Made by a program: the position numbers and the translations under genes
Origin: CAZRHR01 sp964578885
GTDB lineage: Bacteria; Bacteroidota; Bacteroidia; CAIKAF01
Length of the DNA: 64,000 bases
Assembly (NCBI GenBank): GCA_964578885.1
Contig: CAZOEO010000005.1
Coordinates: 105,823 to 169,822, forward strand
Direction of reading: 5' to 3'
Part shown: positions 52,150 to 61,311 of the stretch, piece by piece
Numbering within the stretch: the stretch's first letter is position 1
Layout of the letters: every line of letters starts with the position of its first letter
Notes under the pieces: model-generated
The model's input: only the letters and a program-made list of their open reading frames with translations
Told to the model about the DNA's origin: nothing
Databases searched by the model: none

Positions 52150-52836
52150 TCATTTATCGACCAACATAAATCCGATACCGTGGATCACCTGAATTTTAAT
52201 ATTTGGATCGGCTGCCAAATATTTACGTAAGCGTGAAATAAACACATCCATTGAACGTCCAGTGAAGTAATCATCTTTTCCCCAAACGGCACGCAATAAA
52301 TCTTCTCTTCTGACTACTTGTCCTCGTGTTTGCAAAAGATTCAAAAGGAGCTGTCCTTCGCGTTCGGTAAGTCTTCTGGTTTGACCTTGCGGGTCTTTGA
52401 GCTGGAAGTTTTGAGCGTCGTACGTGTATAGCCCCAGGGTAAATGATGGATTGGTTTGTTCGGGATTTCCTTTAATTTGTCGCTTTCTTAAATTATCTAT
52501 TCGGAGTAGAAGTTCTTCTGTAACAAATGGTTTAGCGAGATAATCGTCCCCAATTTTTAATCCTGTAAGCCGGTCGCTGGATTGATCGCGAGCGGTTAAA
52601 AACAAGATGGGAACATGTGCATCTCTGTTTCTAATCCATTCTCCTAGCGTAAATCCATCGATTTGTGGAAGCATCACATCCAGGACGCAAATGTCCGTCA
52701 TACCGGTTTGAAATGCGTCTCTAGCCGAAGCCCCATCTGCGAAATGCATGACTTCATACCCTTCTTCCTCCAAACGATCTGAAATGACTAACGCCAAATT
52801 GGCATCATCTTCCACGTAAAAAATGCGAGGTTTCAT
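52150..52836 (-). CDS. OmpR-family response regulator
   Basis: 228 aa. Receiver domain with acidic pocket D10/D11, phospho-acceptor D53 (CVLDVMLPQIDG), Thr in LTARDQSSD and Lys in DYLAKPF. The C-terminal winged helix (about 135-225) includes RLTEREGQLLLNLL and GRSMDVFISRLRKYL. Overlaps the stop of its kinase gene in an ATGA, so the two form one operon and one pathway. Target genes unknown. Confidence 0.93.
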   Translation of the reverse strand: MKPRIFYVEDDANLALVISDRLEEEGYEVMHFADGASARDAFQTGMTDICVLDVMLPQIDGFTLGEWIRNRDAHVPILFLTARDQSSDRLTGLKIGDDYLAKPFVTEELLLRIDNLRKRQIKGNPEQTNPSFTLGLYTYDAQNFQLKDPQGQTRRLTEREGQLLLNLLQTRGQVVRREDLLRAVWGKDDYFTGRSMDVFISRLRKYLAADPNIKIQVIHGIGFMLVDK

Positions 52837-54131
52837 AGGTTTTTCAAAGTTTTAAGCTGAATAATGAAGGATGTTCCCCGGTCCGGTTTACTGATGAGCC
52901 GAATTTTTCCTCCATGCAACTGCACAATTTTTTTTACATAACTCAGTCCAAGGCCAAATCCTTTCACATTATGGACATTTCCTGTAGGAACGCGATAAAA
53001 TTTTTCGAATACATGCCTTTGGGCTTCTTTAGGAATTCCTTTTCCATTATCCGAGACACTGATTTCTAATTTTTTCCCGTGATTTCTGGTTTCAAGCCGA
53101 ATTAAAGGAGAAGGTCCACTGTACTTTAAAGCATTATCTAAAAGGTTGAAAAGTACATTGGCAAGGTGGTCTCGATTTCCTAAAACCATGGGTTCGTTGG
53201 CCGCGGTTAAAATCATAAATTGACCACCTGCAGCCTGAATACGAACTAAAAATGGCTCCCGGATTTGGTCGATTAGGTTGTGAATGGATATAGGCTCCAT
53301 GTCCATTTTAGAACGATTGGCATCTAATACGGCCATTTTCAAGATATTTTCTACCTGTGATTTGAGCCGGTTACTCTCGTCCAAAATGACTTTTCCATAT
53401 TTTTTGACTTTGTCCGGATGGGTATTTACAGATTCTCTTCCCAAAGCTTCTCCTGCTACCGTTAAAGTGGCAATTGGGGTTTTGAATTCATGGGTCATGT
53501 TATTGATGAAATCTTCCCTGATTTCATTGAGTCTCTTTTGTTTAAAAATCAGGATAACGAGATAGGCGAAAATCCCCATAACCACCAATATTCCAAGGGT
53601 GGTTATGGTCATTAATCCCATTTGCCTAAAGATGAAAGAATCCCAATTGGGAAAATGTACTACAAAGAAATGGTTATCTGAAGAGAAGGCATCCTGAGGG
53701 AATTGTAATGGTCTGGCTACCAGTCCTGAATATTCTGGATCATTGGCTTCAATGTTTTTATACCAATACCATTGAATGGAATCAGTAAAACAATCATACA
53801 TGGCAAAACTGAAACTCTGCTCAATATCGAATCTGCTAAACTCTACTTGAAGGAGATTTCGCATAAAATCTACGGAAACCAAACCTTTTACACTTACCGA
53901 AAAAGTAGCATCATCTATCCGATTCACGGGTTCGAAAACGGAGGTAGAATCTTGGTGAAACCTATTGATATGACTGGAAACGGAAGTCAAGGCGAGTGTG
54001 ACCCTGTCGCCAAATTGACTTGAAGTAAGGTAATGGGCTTTTCGAATCCAATACAACTGGATAAGTACAAGTCCACCGAGTGATAGTACGGCAAGAAATG
54101 CAATGGTTCTTAAGCGTTTATTGGTAAGCAT
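52833..54131 (-). CDS. Two-component sensor histidine kinase
   Basis: 432 aa. Membrane segments at about 10-28 and 166-188 enclose a 135-residue periplasmic sensor. HisKA phospho-acceptor H214 in NNMTHEFKTPIATL, then DNALKYS (N), SDNGKGIP (G1), and GFGLGLSYVKKIVQLHGG (G2). No HAMP domain is obvious. First gene of a two-gene operon with the OmpR-type regulator; the signal is unknown. Confidence 0.92.
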   Translation of the reverse strand: MLTNKRLRTIAFLAVLSLGGLVLIQLYWIRKAHYLTSSQFGDRVTLALTSVSSHINRFHQDSTSVFEPVNRIDDATFSVSVKGLVSVDFMRNLLQVEFSRFDIEQSFSFAMYDCFTDSIQWYWYKNIEANDPEYSGLVARPLQFPQDAFSSDNHFFVVHFPNWDSFIFRQMGLMTITTLGILVVMGIFAYLVILIFKQKRLNEIREDFINNMTHEFKTPIATLTVAGEALGRESVNTHPDKVKKYGKVILDESNRLKSQVENILKMAVLDANRSKMDMEPISIHNLIDQIREPFLVRIQAAGGQFMILTAANEPMVLGNRDHLANVLFNLLDNALKYSGPSPLIRLETRNHGKKLEISVSDNGKGIPKEAQRHVFEKFYRVPTGNVHNVKGFGLGLSYVKKIVQLHGGKIRLISKPDRGTSFIIQLKTLKNL

Positions 54132-55000
54132 GTTCGGGAGCGCCTTCAGTATATGTGCAAATATCCATAAAATTTATGCGGGATGTGAACTGATACTAGG
54201 TAAATGAGGATTTTGAAATGGATAAGGGTGAAGCGTAAATGCGCGAGTAAGATGAGAGATATTTGGATGATTGAAGTGTAAACGGGGGTTTATCCCTGCC
54301 GGGGTTGGCGGGATGTGAACCGAAGCGAATCATCGGATGGCGGAGAGTACGCCTCCCGGGAGGTCCGCTATTCCTCCTCTCAAACTTCCGATACCATTAA
54401 AAACCTTGATATTCAAAGCCATTTTCTCCAGCTTCTCCTAATCTTCAGGCATCGGTTTCTCTTTAATTTTCCTTTAAAAAGTGGAGCACGATAACCACCA
54501 TACTCCGTCTCGGACCCTATATTCCCACCTCTGAAAAGTTTGATAAATCAGTACTTTACAGAGGCACCCCCGAGATTCCCAGTGTCCGATGATGTTGGCC
54601 GTGGCCTATACACCACTGAACACCATCCGCTCAACAACATAAGAACCCTGAGCGTTCCCCGTCGCCCCCAAAATTACGGCAACGGAGCAAAATAATGTAA
54701 GTGTGTAGAACTACTTGGCTAATTTACAATCTGGGATACCCCATTGTCAAGTGTTTGGAAATAATTTTTTGAGGTACATTTGTAAGTGTATGTATAATTG
54801 AATATTAAATAATTCAATGAGTCCTTTTACACAAGTTTACATAAATCAATGAATGGGTTTATGTATGGTTATGCATAGTCGTGATTGCGATGAGGATAAC
54901 GAATAGTTAAACCCCTAAACTTTACCGAAAAAAATTTTCAGTTATAAAATTTGGGATTAACTTCGTAAAAGCTTTGCACCTTTACCGCTTGAAAACGATT
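54132..55000. other. 869-base gene-free region of unusual sequence
   Basis: No gene is supported. The part 54290-54680 is less AT-rich than other gaps and contains structured elements, such as the 12-base palindrome CCTCCCGGGAGG (54352-54363) within GCGGA...TCCGC arms, and direct GGGGTT / GGGGGT motifs. The last 270 bases are AT-rich. I could not match it to RNase P, tmRNA, SRP RNA or a known riboswitch by eye. Confidence 0.4.
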
Positions 55001-55240
55001 ATGAAACTCCGTCTTACTCCTTTAGTTCTGTTTTTATTTTTGGGCCTTGGCTTAGGGTCTTGTAAAGGAAAAAAGCCAATCCCTGCTAATTCTGTACGTT
55101 TTCCTGTTACCACAGATGCTATGCAAAACACACGTCCTTCAGATGTGAATGTAGATGTAAATGTGGAAGATGCGACAGAAGAAGAACAGGAGAATCCTGA
55201 AAGAAAAGAGAAAAAGTCAGACAGAAGAAAACCCAGATAA
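55001..55240 (+). CDS. Short acidic/basic lipoprotein, 79 aa
   Basis: From the ATG at 55001, which starts a signal peptide with lipobox LGSC (Cys about 21); nine codons of open frame lie upstream. The mature part of about 58 residues is disordered: a VNVDVNVEDATEEEQ acidic stretch, then a Lys/Arg/Glu tail (KEKKSDRRKPR). Perhaps a cell-envelope anchor peptide. Convergent with the PTPS-type gene, 5 bases away. Confidence 0.6.
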   Translation: MKLRLTPLVLFLFLGLGLGSCKGKKPIPANSVRFPVTTDAMQNTRPSDVNVDVNVEDATEEEQENPERKEKKSDRRKPR

Positions 55241-55245
55241 AGCGA

Positions 55246-55668
55246 TTACTCTCCGTAATACGTCACAAAGTTTCTCTCCGTCTCATATAGTTTAACCTCG
55301 TGCAGTTGGCATTGAGGAAATGATTTTAGTCGGTCCCATAATTGTTCCCAAATGGCAATAGCCAGATTTTCCGTACTGGCTAATTTTCCGGCCATAAATG
55401 GAACGTCAAGGTTGATGTTTTTATGATCTAAAGGTTCAACCACCGTTTCTTCAATGAGTTGGCTTAGTACTTTAAGATCGATTACATAACCTGTGTCCGG
55501 ATCTGGTGTTCCTTTTACCGTTACAAAAAGTTCATAATTATGGCCATGCCAGTTCGTGTTCGCACATTTTCCGAAGACTTCTTTATTTTTTTCCTCAGAC
55601 CAGGCAGGGTGTGCCATTTTATGGGCAGCATTGAAATGAGATTTTCTGGTAACGTACAGCAGGGCCAT
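55246..55668 (-). CDS. 6-pyruvoyl-tetrahydropterin synthase family enzyme (PTPS type)
   Basis: 140 aa from the ATG at 55668; the frame reaches a TTG upstream. Zinc ligands: SHFNAAH and NWHGHNY. The catalytic cysteine is in FGKCANTNWHGHNYE, with five residues between Cys and HGH, as in animal PTPS, rather than three as in E. coli QueD. PLDHKNINLDVPFM and VKLYETERNFVTYYG hold the catalytic Asp-His and substrate-binding Glu. It acts on 7,8-dihydroneopterin triphosphate; making a tetrahydrobiopterin-type cofactor is likelier than queuosine, but both remain open. Divergent from the tryptophan dioxygenase. Confidence 0.88.
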   Translation of the reverse strand: MALLYVTRKSHFNAAHKMAHPAWSEEKNKEVFGKCANTNWHGHNYELFVTVKGTPDPDTGYVIDLKVLSQLIEETVVEPLDHKNINLDVPFMAGKLASTENLAIAIWEQLWDRLKSFPQCQLHEVKLYETERNFVTYYGE

Positions 55669-55721
55669 GATCTTATTTTGAAATGAAAAACAGACAGTCC
55701 GTGAAAATGTTTTTAAAGCCG

Positions 55722-55729
55722 TATTTTTG
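55722..55729 (+). promoter_or_regulatory. TATTTTTG promoter element of the tryptophan dioxygenase operon
   Basis: Exact TAnnTTTG match 17 bases before the ATG at 55747. No good -33 element at 19-20 bases. Confidence 0.4.
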
Positions 55730-55746
55730 ATGCAAATCAAGGAATC

Positions 55747-56694
55747 ATGGATATTTCACCCGCCATCCTGGAGCGTTTGGCATTATTGGAACAAAAGTTC
55801 GACGCCATGGGACAGGACATGGTGAGTTATTTAGATGGATTACTTTATGCGGAATATCTGACATATTGGGATTATATTCAATTAGATACACTCACAAGTC
55901 TCCAAAATCCACGTACGCCTTTTCCCGATGAATCTGTGTTTATCATGTATCATCAGGTCACCGAGTTATATTTTAAAATGGCTTTACATGAACTAAAGCA
56001 AATCGTTGAAAGGCCTGGGGATGCCAATTTTTTATTGGAAAGGATGCGTCGGGTGACCCGTTATTTTAAAATTTTAACGGAGTCCTTCTCTGTTATGGTA
56101 GACGGAATGGATTTGGAGCAATTTCTTAAATTCAGGATGTCTTTGTTGCCGGCTTCTGGTTTTCAAAGTGCGCAATATCGGGAAATTGAGATTTATGCAA
56201 CCGAATTAGAACAATTGGTCCATGCAGATGCCAGAGAGAAAATCTCGGGAAAAGAATCGCCGCATGAACTATTTCAGCAGATTTACTGGACATCTGGGGC
56301 CACGGAGTTAGCATCGGGTAAAAAGACCCTCACCTTGAGGCAGTTTGAGGCCAAATATGGAGAACCACTTTTTCAACGGGCCATGAGCTTACGTGGAAAA
56401 ACCATTTCTTCCATCTTTAAAGCACTTTCCGCTGAAGAGCAAGCCCATTCCGAACTTCGGGAGGTATTACGCATGTTCGATTATCAGGTGAATGTAGATT
56501 GGCCCATGGCTCACATGAAATCAGCCGCCCGATATCTGAAAAAAGATCCCGTAGATATTCAGGCCACCGGAGGAACCAATTGGCAGAAATACTTGCCTCC
56601 ACGCTTCCAGCTCAGAATTTTTTTTCCACAACTTTGGTCTCCGGAAGAATTGGAGCAATGGGGCCGTCAATCTAAATATGCTGCACCACAATGA
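55747..56694 (+). CDS. Tryptophan 2,3-dioxygenase
   Basis: 315 aa. Heme enzyme opening the indole ring of tryptophan to N-formylkynurenine. YHQVTELYFKMALHEL, FRMSLLPASGFQSAQYREIE and ATGGTNWQKYLPPRFQ are family signatures, and the probable heme ligand is the His in WPMAHMKSAARYL. No kynurenine formamidase or kynureninase is nearby in the window, but a possible kynurenine aminotransferase is at 965. Overlaps the next gene in an ATGA. Confidence 0.94.
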   Translation: MDISPAILERLALLEQKFDAMGQDMVSYLDGLLYAEYLTYWDYIQLDTLTSLQNPRTPFPDESVFIMYHQVTELYFKMALHELKQIVERPGDANFLLERMRRVTRYFKILTESFSVMVDGMDLEQFLKFRMSLLPASGFQSAQYREIEIYATELEQLVHADAREKISGKESPHELFQQIYWTSGATELASGKKTLTLRQFEAKYGEPLFQRAMSLRGKTISSIFKALSAEEQAHSELREVLRMFDYQVNVDWPMAHMKSAARYLKKDPVDIQATGGTNWQKYLPPRFQLRIFFPQLWSPEELEQWGRQSKYAAPQ

Positions 56695-57974
56695 CGAAAA
56701 GTATAGTATGGGTTGGCTGTTTCTTTTTACTTGCTTGTTCTGCGCCAACCACGCCACCAAATCTGGTTACGCCTGCAAACCATGAAGTGACCAAGTTAGA
56801 TTCTGTTGAAAACACCCGATTTGGAATCCCTGTGGACACGTTGAGTGAACGTTCTGGCACCATCATTTCAGGCCAAACCATGGCTGAAGTTTTGTATAAA
56901 GAAGGCTTTGATGATCCACTGATTGCACAGTGGCTGGCGCCTGCTCAGTATGATTTCGACGTATCCAGCATTCGTGCAGGACAACCCTATACTGTATTTT
57001 GTACCCGTGGGGCAAAAGGAAAGCCTGTTTGTTTGGTGTATGAAGAATCCAAAACCCGTTATGTGGTTTTTGATGGACGAAATGGAACACCAGAAGTGTA
57101 TCGACATGAAAAACCGGTCTCCTTGGATACCCTTACAGCTGCTGGAATTATTGAAAGTTCATTGTACCAAACAGTGGTCAGTTTAGGCTACGATCAGGCA
57201 TTGTGCATGGAAATGGCCGAGGTACTTCGTTGGAGTGTAGACTTTTTTGCTTTACAACCTGGTGACAAATTCCGGACGTTATACACTGCCAAGGTCTTGG
57301 AAGGAACACCCCTTGGCGTAGAGGATATTCTGGCTTTGGAATTCACACATAACGGCAAAACCATTTTCGCGTATCGGTATGCCAGGGCTGATAAAATCGG
57401 ATATTATGATGCCGATGGAAAAAGTTTGAAATCCAGGTTTTTACAAGCACCCCTGGAATTTTCACGTATTTCGTCACGATTTACCATGAATCGTTTTCAT
57501 CCCATTTTAAAAAGAAACAAACCACATTTGGGTACCGATTATGCTGCACCACATGGTACCCCCATTGTTTCTGTAGCAGATGGGGTGGTAGAAGAAGCTG
57601 CGTTTCGTGGCGGTAACGGAAATTTTGTGAAAGTTCGGCACGACAATGTATACACCACCCAGTATTTACATATGAGTAAGTTTGGCCCGGGAATACGCAG
57701 AGGTGTTCGAGTTCAGCAAGGTCAAGTTATTGGTTATGTGGGAAGTACTGGATTGGCTACAGGCCCGCATTTATGTTACCGGTTTTGGAAAAATGGAAAG
57801 CAAGTGGATCCGTTCAGAGAAACACCGCAATCTACAGAACCCCTTGATGCCGCAGAAATGCCTGGATTTATTGCTCAAAAAGAAGCCTTGGCTCCTGCAT
57901 TGCAAACCATTCGCTATCATGAAGCCACACTTTTTGCCAGTGTGAAAACGTTGCGGGAGATGGCAAAATATTAA
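56691..57974 (+). CDS. M23-family murein endopeptidase lipoprotein
   Basis: 427 aa. Signal peptide with lipobox LLAC (Cys about 16). The middle part (about 40-270) resembles the LysM/OapA-like regions of periplasmic M23 proteins. Catalytic domain: PHLGTDYAAPHGTP (His, Asp ligands), QYLHMSKFG, and a final motif GPHLCYRFW in which the second His of the usual HxH zinc motif is Cys, which could still bind zinc. It likely cuts peptidoglycan cross-bridges. It starts in the ATGA overlap with the tryptophan dioxygenase gene, an odd pairing. Confidence 0.9.
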   Translation: MTKSIVWVGCFFLLACSAPTTPPNLVTPANHEVTKLDSVENTRFGIPVDTLSERSGTIISGQTMAEVLYKEGFDDPLIAQWLAPAQYDFDVSSIRAGQPYTVFCTRGAKGKPVCLVYEESKTRYVVFDGRNGTPEVYRHEKPVSLDTLTAAGIIESSLYQTVVSLGYDQALCMEMAEVLRWSVDFFALQPGDKFRTLYTAKVLEGTPLGVEDILALEFTHNGKTIFAYRYARADKIGYYDADGKSLKSRFLQAPLEFSRISSRFTMNRFHPILKRNKPHLGTDYAAPHGTPIVSVADGVVEEAAFRGGNGNFVKVRHDNVYTTQYLHMSKFGPGIRRGVRVQQGQVIGYVGSTGLATGPHLCYRFWKNGKQVDPFRETPQSTEPLDAAEMPGFIAQKEALAPALQTIRYHEATLFASVKTLREMAKY

Positions 57975-58022
57975 TTTTACTCCTTGAATTTTCAAGAATT
58001 CTGAACTTAAAATACCAACATT

Positions 58023-58877
58023 ATGCGCGCATTGGTTTTTCCCGGACAAGGCTCACAGTTTCCCGGAATGGGAATGGAACTGTATGAAGCCGGTGGTTTG
58101 GCCCGTGAATGGTTCGATGAAGCCAATCGGATTTTGGGTTTTTCTATCACAGAAACCATGTTTTCCGGAACCGAAGAAGCATTGAGGGCCACTAATGTAG
58201 CACAACCTGCCATCTTTCTGCATGCCGTTATTGCAGCCCAAATCGCCGGTGAGAATGAGGTAGCCGCTGTAGCAGGACATTCACTCGGTGAATTTTCTGC
58301 CTTGGTGGCGAACCAATGTCTTCGTTTTGATGATGCACTACGACTTGTGCAAACACGTGCCAATGCCATGCAAAAAGCCTGTGAAGCCATTCCTGGCACC
58401 ATGGCGGCCGTTTTGGGACTGGATGATGCCATAGTAGAGGAAGTCTGTGCAGGAATTACGGAACATGTGGTGGTGGCAGCCAATTATAATTGTCCGGGGC
58501 AACTGGTGATTTCCGGTTCAGAAGAAGGCATCGAGGAAGCCTGTATCCGCCTGAAAGAAGCAGGTGCCAAAAGGGCTTTGAGACTTAATGTGGCTGGCGC
58601 TTTTCATTCTCCCCTGATGGAACCTGCCCGTATTGAACTGAAAGCGGCTATTGAACGGACCGACTTCAAAACACCAAAAGTTCCCGTTTATCAGAACTTT
58701 ACAGCAAAACCACATATCCATCCCGATGAAATTCGGGAAAATCTTGTGAATCAGTTAACCGGTGCCGTTCGCTGGACCCAAACTGTACAACAAATGAAAT
58801 CCGATGGTTTTATCGAGTTTGTGGAAATGGGTCCCGGACAAGTCCTCACAGGACTCATTCGTAAAATAACGGTTTAA
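58023..58877 (+). CDS. fabD: Malonyl-CoA:ACP transacylase
   Basis: 284 aa. Loads malonyl onto acyl carrier protein for fatty acid synthesis. FPGQGSQFPGMG, nucleophile S87 in VAGHSLGEFSAL, and the active-site His in NVAGAFHSPLM. Full length. It stands 48 bases after the M23 gene and abuts the gamma-glutamyltransferase with no spacing (TAA then ATG). No other fab genes are nearby. Confidence 0.94.
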   Translation: MRALVFPGQGSQFPGMGMELYEAGGLAREWFDEANRILGFSITETMFSGTEEALRATNVAQPAIFLHAVIAAQIAGENEVAAVAGHSLGEFSALVANQCLRFDDALRLVQTRANAMQKACEAIPGTMAAVLGLDDAIVEEVCAGITEHVVVAANYNCPGQLVISGSEEGIEEACIRLKEAGAKRALRLNVAGAFHSPLMEPARIELKAAIERTDFKTPKVPVYQNFTAKPHIHPDEIRENLVNQLTGAVRWTQTVQQMKSDGFIEFVEMGPGQVLTGLIRKITV

Positions 58878-60563
58878 ATGAAACCTTCGCCTTGGTGGTT
58901 AGTTTGGGGATTTACGGCCAGTTTGGTCGTGGCTCAGACTCCGAGGCGGGGACAGCAGTTTTCACAATCCGCCGTAGTTTCTGCGAGAGATGAAGCCTCA
59001 CGCGCTGGTGCATGGTGCATGGCCAAAGGAGGAAATGCTGCTGATGCCGCTGTAGTCACGCATTTTATGCTTTCTGTATGTTATCCGCAAGCCGGTAACC
59101 TTGGCGGCGGTGGCTTTGCATTAATTCATGTACCCGGGCAACCCGTTCGTGCCTTAGATTTCAGAGAAATGGCCCCTAAAGCCGCGCACGCTCGCATGTT
59201 TTTAGATGAAAATGGTCAGCCTCTTCCGGAACGATCTACCCGTCATAGTTGGGCTGTTGGTATTCCCGGTTCAGTTCATGGACTATTTACTTTGCACCAA
59301 ACCTGGGGAACGCTTCCATGGGCTGTTTTAGTGGAACCGGCCATCCGGTGCGCCACGGATGGATTTATTCTTACTGAAAAAGATGCCAGGGAGTTCAATG
59401 CCGCTCGTCCGGATTTGATGAAAGGAAATCCGGATTTCCCTCGTTTTTGGAAAGAAGCGCCTTGGAAGGCCGGAGACACTTTGCGACAGCCTGAGTTGGC
59501 TCAAACCCTGAAAATTTTACAACAAGGCGGCGCAGATGCGTGGTATCGTGGACCTTTGGCAACCATGATTGTACGTGATTTACAAAAGCGTGGCGGATGG
59601 CATACAGAAGCTGATTTTGCGGACTATCGAACTATTTTCAGGAAACCAGTAGAAGCAAACATTCAAGAGTATCGTGTGGTCAGCATGCCGCCACCTTCTT
59701 CGGGAGGTTATATTTTGCTGCACATGCTAAAATTACTGGCATTACAAGCAGGAAAACCTCCCCAATGGCTTTCTCCTGGGTATATCCGCTGGCTTGTGGA
59801 AGCAGAGCGTCTGGCCTATGCAGATCGAAGCATGCATTTGGGCGATCCCGATTTCTGGTCCCAAAGTCCAGCTTTTTTATTGGATGAATCTTATTTGAAA
59901 AGAAGGCTTGCTTTGTGGCCGCCGCCCGGAAAAGCTGGTCAGTCCTCCAAAGTAGCACCGGGCATTCCCACAAAGGAAGAATCGGAGCAAACTACTCATT
60001 TTTCTGTGGTAGATCCAACTGGAATGAGCATCACGCTGACCACCACGATCAATTCGCCTTTTGGTGCACGAATTGCACATCCGGAAGCCGGGTTTTTGTA
60101 CAACAATGAAATGGATGACTTTAGCATTGCACCTGGCATTCCAAATCAGTTCGGATTACTCGGCGCAGAAGCCAATGAAGTGGCGCCAGGAAAGCGAATG
60201 TTAAGCGCCATGACGCCCACTTTTGTTTTTCGTGGAAAAGAGCTTGCTTTGGTCACCGGTACGCCAGGAGGAGCCACCATTATCACATCCATTTTCCAAC
60301 ATGTGGTATCGTACATCTGGTATAAAAAATCAGTGTTAATATGGCAACGGACACCACGATTTCACCATCAATGGCAACCCGATGTGGTGTATTTGGAAGA
60401 AAAAGGTTGGTCAGAGTCGGTGGTAAAAGCCTTGCGAAAAATGGGTTACGTAATTAAAAAAAGACCTCCCATTGGACGCGTAAATGCGATTGAACGAAAG
60501 GCTGATGGAAGTTTGGAGGCGGGTGCAGATCCGAGGGGAGATGATACCGCATGGGGGTTTTAA
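58878..60563 (+). CDS. ggt: Gamma-glutamyltransferase
   Basis: 561 aa. Signal peptide cut near VVAQ. A proenzyme that cleaves itself before T372 in EEQTTHFSVVD, giving a small subunit of 190 residues. Substrate residues in GNLGGGGFALIH, INSPFGARI, MLSAMTPTFVF and GTPGGATI are present. It hydrolyses glutathione and other gamma-glutamyl compounds in the periplasm. Follows fabD directly; the two are likely co-transcribed. Confidence 0.95.
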   Translation: MKPSPWWLVWGFTASLVVAQTPRRGQQFSQSAVVSARDEASRAGAWCMAKGGNAADAAVVTHFMLSVCYPQAGNLGGGGFALIHVPGQPVRALDFREMAPKAAHARMFLDENGQPLPERSTRHSWAVGIPGSVHGLFTLHQTWGTLPWAVLVEPAIRCATDGFILTEKDAREFNAARPDLMKGNPDFPRFWKEAPWKAGDTLRQPELAQTLKILQQGGADAWYRGPLATMIVRDLQKRGGWHTEADFADYRTIFRKPVEANIQEYRVVSMPPPSSGGYILLHMLKLLALQAGKPPQWLSPGYIRWLVEAERLAYADRSMHLGDPDFWSQSPAFLLDESYLKRRLALWPPPGKAGQSSKVAPGIPTKEESEQTTHFSVVDPTGMSITLTTTINSPFGARIAHPEAGFLYNNEMDDFSIAPGIPNQFGLLGAEANEVAPGKRMLSAMTPTFVFRGKELALVTGTPGGATIITSIFQHVVSYIWYKKSVLIWQRTPRFHHQWQPDVVYLEEKGWSESVVKALRKMGYVIKKRPPIGRVNAIERKADGSLEAGADPRGDDTAWGF

Positions 60564-60643
60564 AAGATGGGAAAATAGTGGGCTTAAATCCTTGCTGAAT
60601 AACTTTCAAATAAATTTGCTTTTAGACTAAGGCAACTGTTTTT

Positions 60644-60919
60644 CTAGGAAAGGATGAGGATAAAGGTTGTTAATCCACCGAGAGTAAGAACGAGAAGGCT
60701 GATGTGTTCAAAAGTCTGACATTCACCATTACATGAAAAACAGGTACCAGTTGGGTGACTTCTTTTCAGCATAATGCAGCAAATGTCCAGCCCTAGTCGA
60801 TAATCAATGAAAGAAGGAATGGAGCATACGGATGTAAGATTCCAGTAGAAATGGTGATGTGTATTGAAGCAGAAGTCTGCTGAATTAGGCCCAAAAGCGT
60901 TGGTTACATTATCCAACAT
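60644..60919 (-). CDS. Small Cys-rich protein with a C-terminal membrane segment
   Basis: 91 aa from an ATG. I recognise no family. Seven cysteines (17, 32, 47, 48, 60, 63, 67), the last three as CxxCxxxC, and a HHH near 21-23 suggest metal binding. The last 20 residues (SLLVLTLGGLTTFILILS) form one membrane segment. A TATATTTG promoter element lies 17 bases ahead of the ATG, which supports expression. Convergent with the gamma-glutamyltransferase gene. Confidence 0.45.
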   Translation of the reverse strand: MLDNVTNAFGPNSADFCFNTHHHFYWNLTSVCSIPSFIDYRLGLDICCIMLKRSHPTGTCFSCNGECQTFEHISLLVLTLGGLTTFILILS

Positions 60920-61311
60920 GTTTTATGATGGCCTCCAAATATAAATGAATTAAGTACTGAAAATCATATTGTTAACTGATTATAAAGTAGAGTATATAGG
61001 TTCTAAGACGAGATGCAAAACAAATAATTTATGCATTTGATTTCCTTTATTTTAAAAAGTATAATAGATTTATGCAAAACTATGGTTAAACAGATAAATT
61101 AGTCGGTTAAAGTCTGAAAGAAAAACACGGCTGCTAATTGGAATCTGTCGTTAATCATGGTTGAGGATATTCATGAAATCGGGGTATACAGGGCTACCCA
61201 CCCAACTACATTTCTGATAGGAAAATATTCCTTTTATTGTGGAGTCCAGCCACCACTCAAACGGGGCGTAATCCGAAAAGCCATACGAGTAGGAAATTCC
61301 AATTTACAATT
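60920..61311. other. 392-base intergenic region
   Basis: AT-rich. Contains the TATATTTG element (60936-60943, minus strand) of the Cys-rich gene. I see nothing else of note. Confidence 0.5.
60936..60943 (-). promoter_or_regulatory. TATATTTG promoter element of the Cys-rich small gene
   Basis: Minus-strand exact match to TAnnTTTG, 17 bases before the ATG at 60919. Confidence 0.4.
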
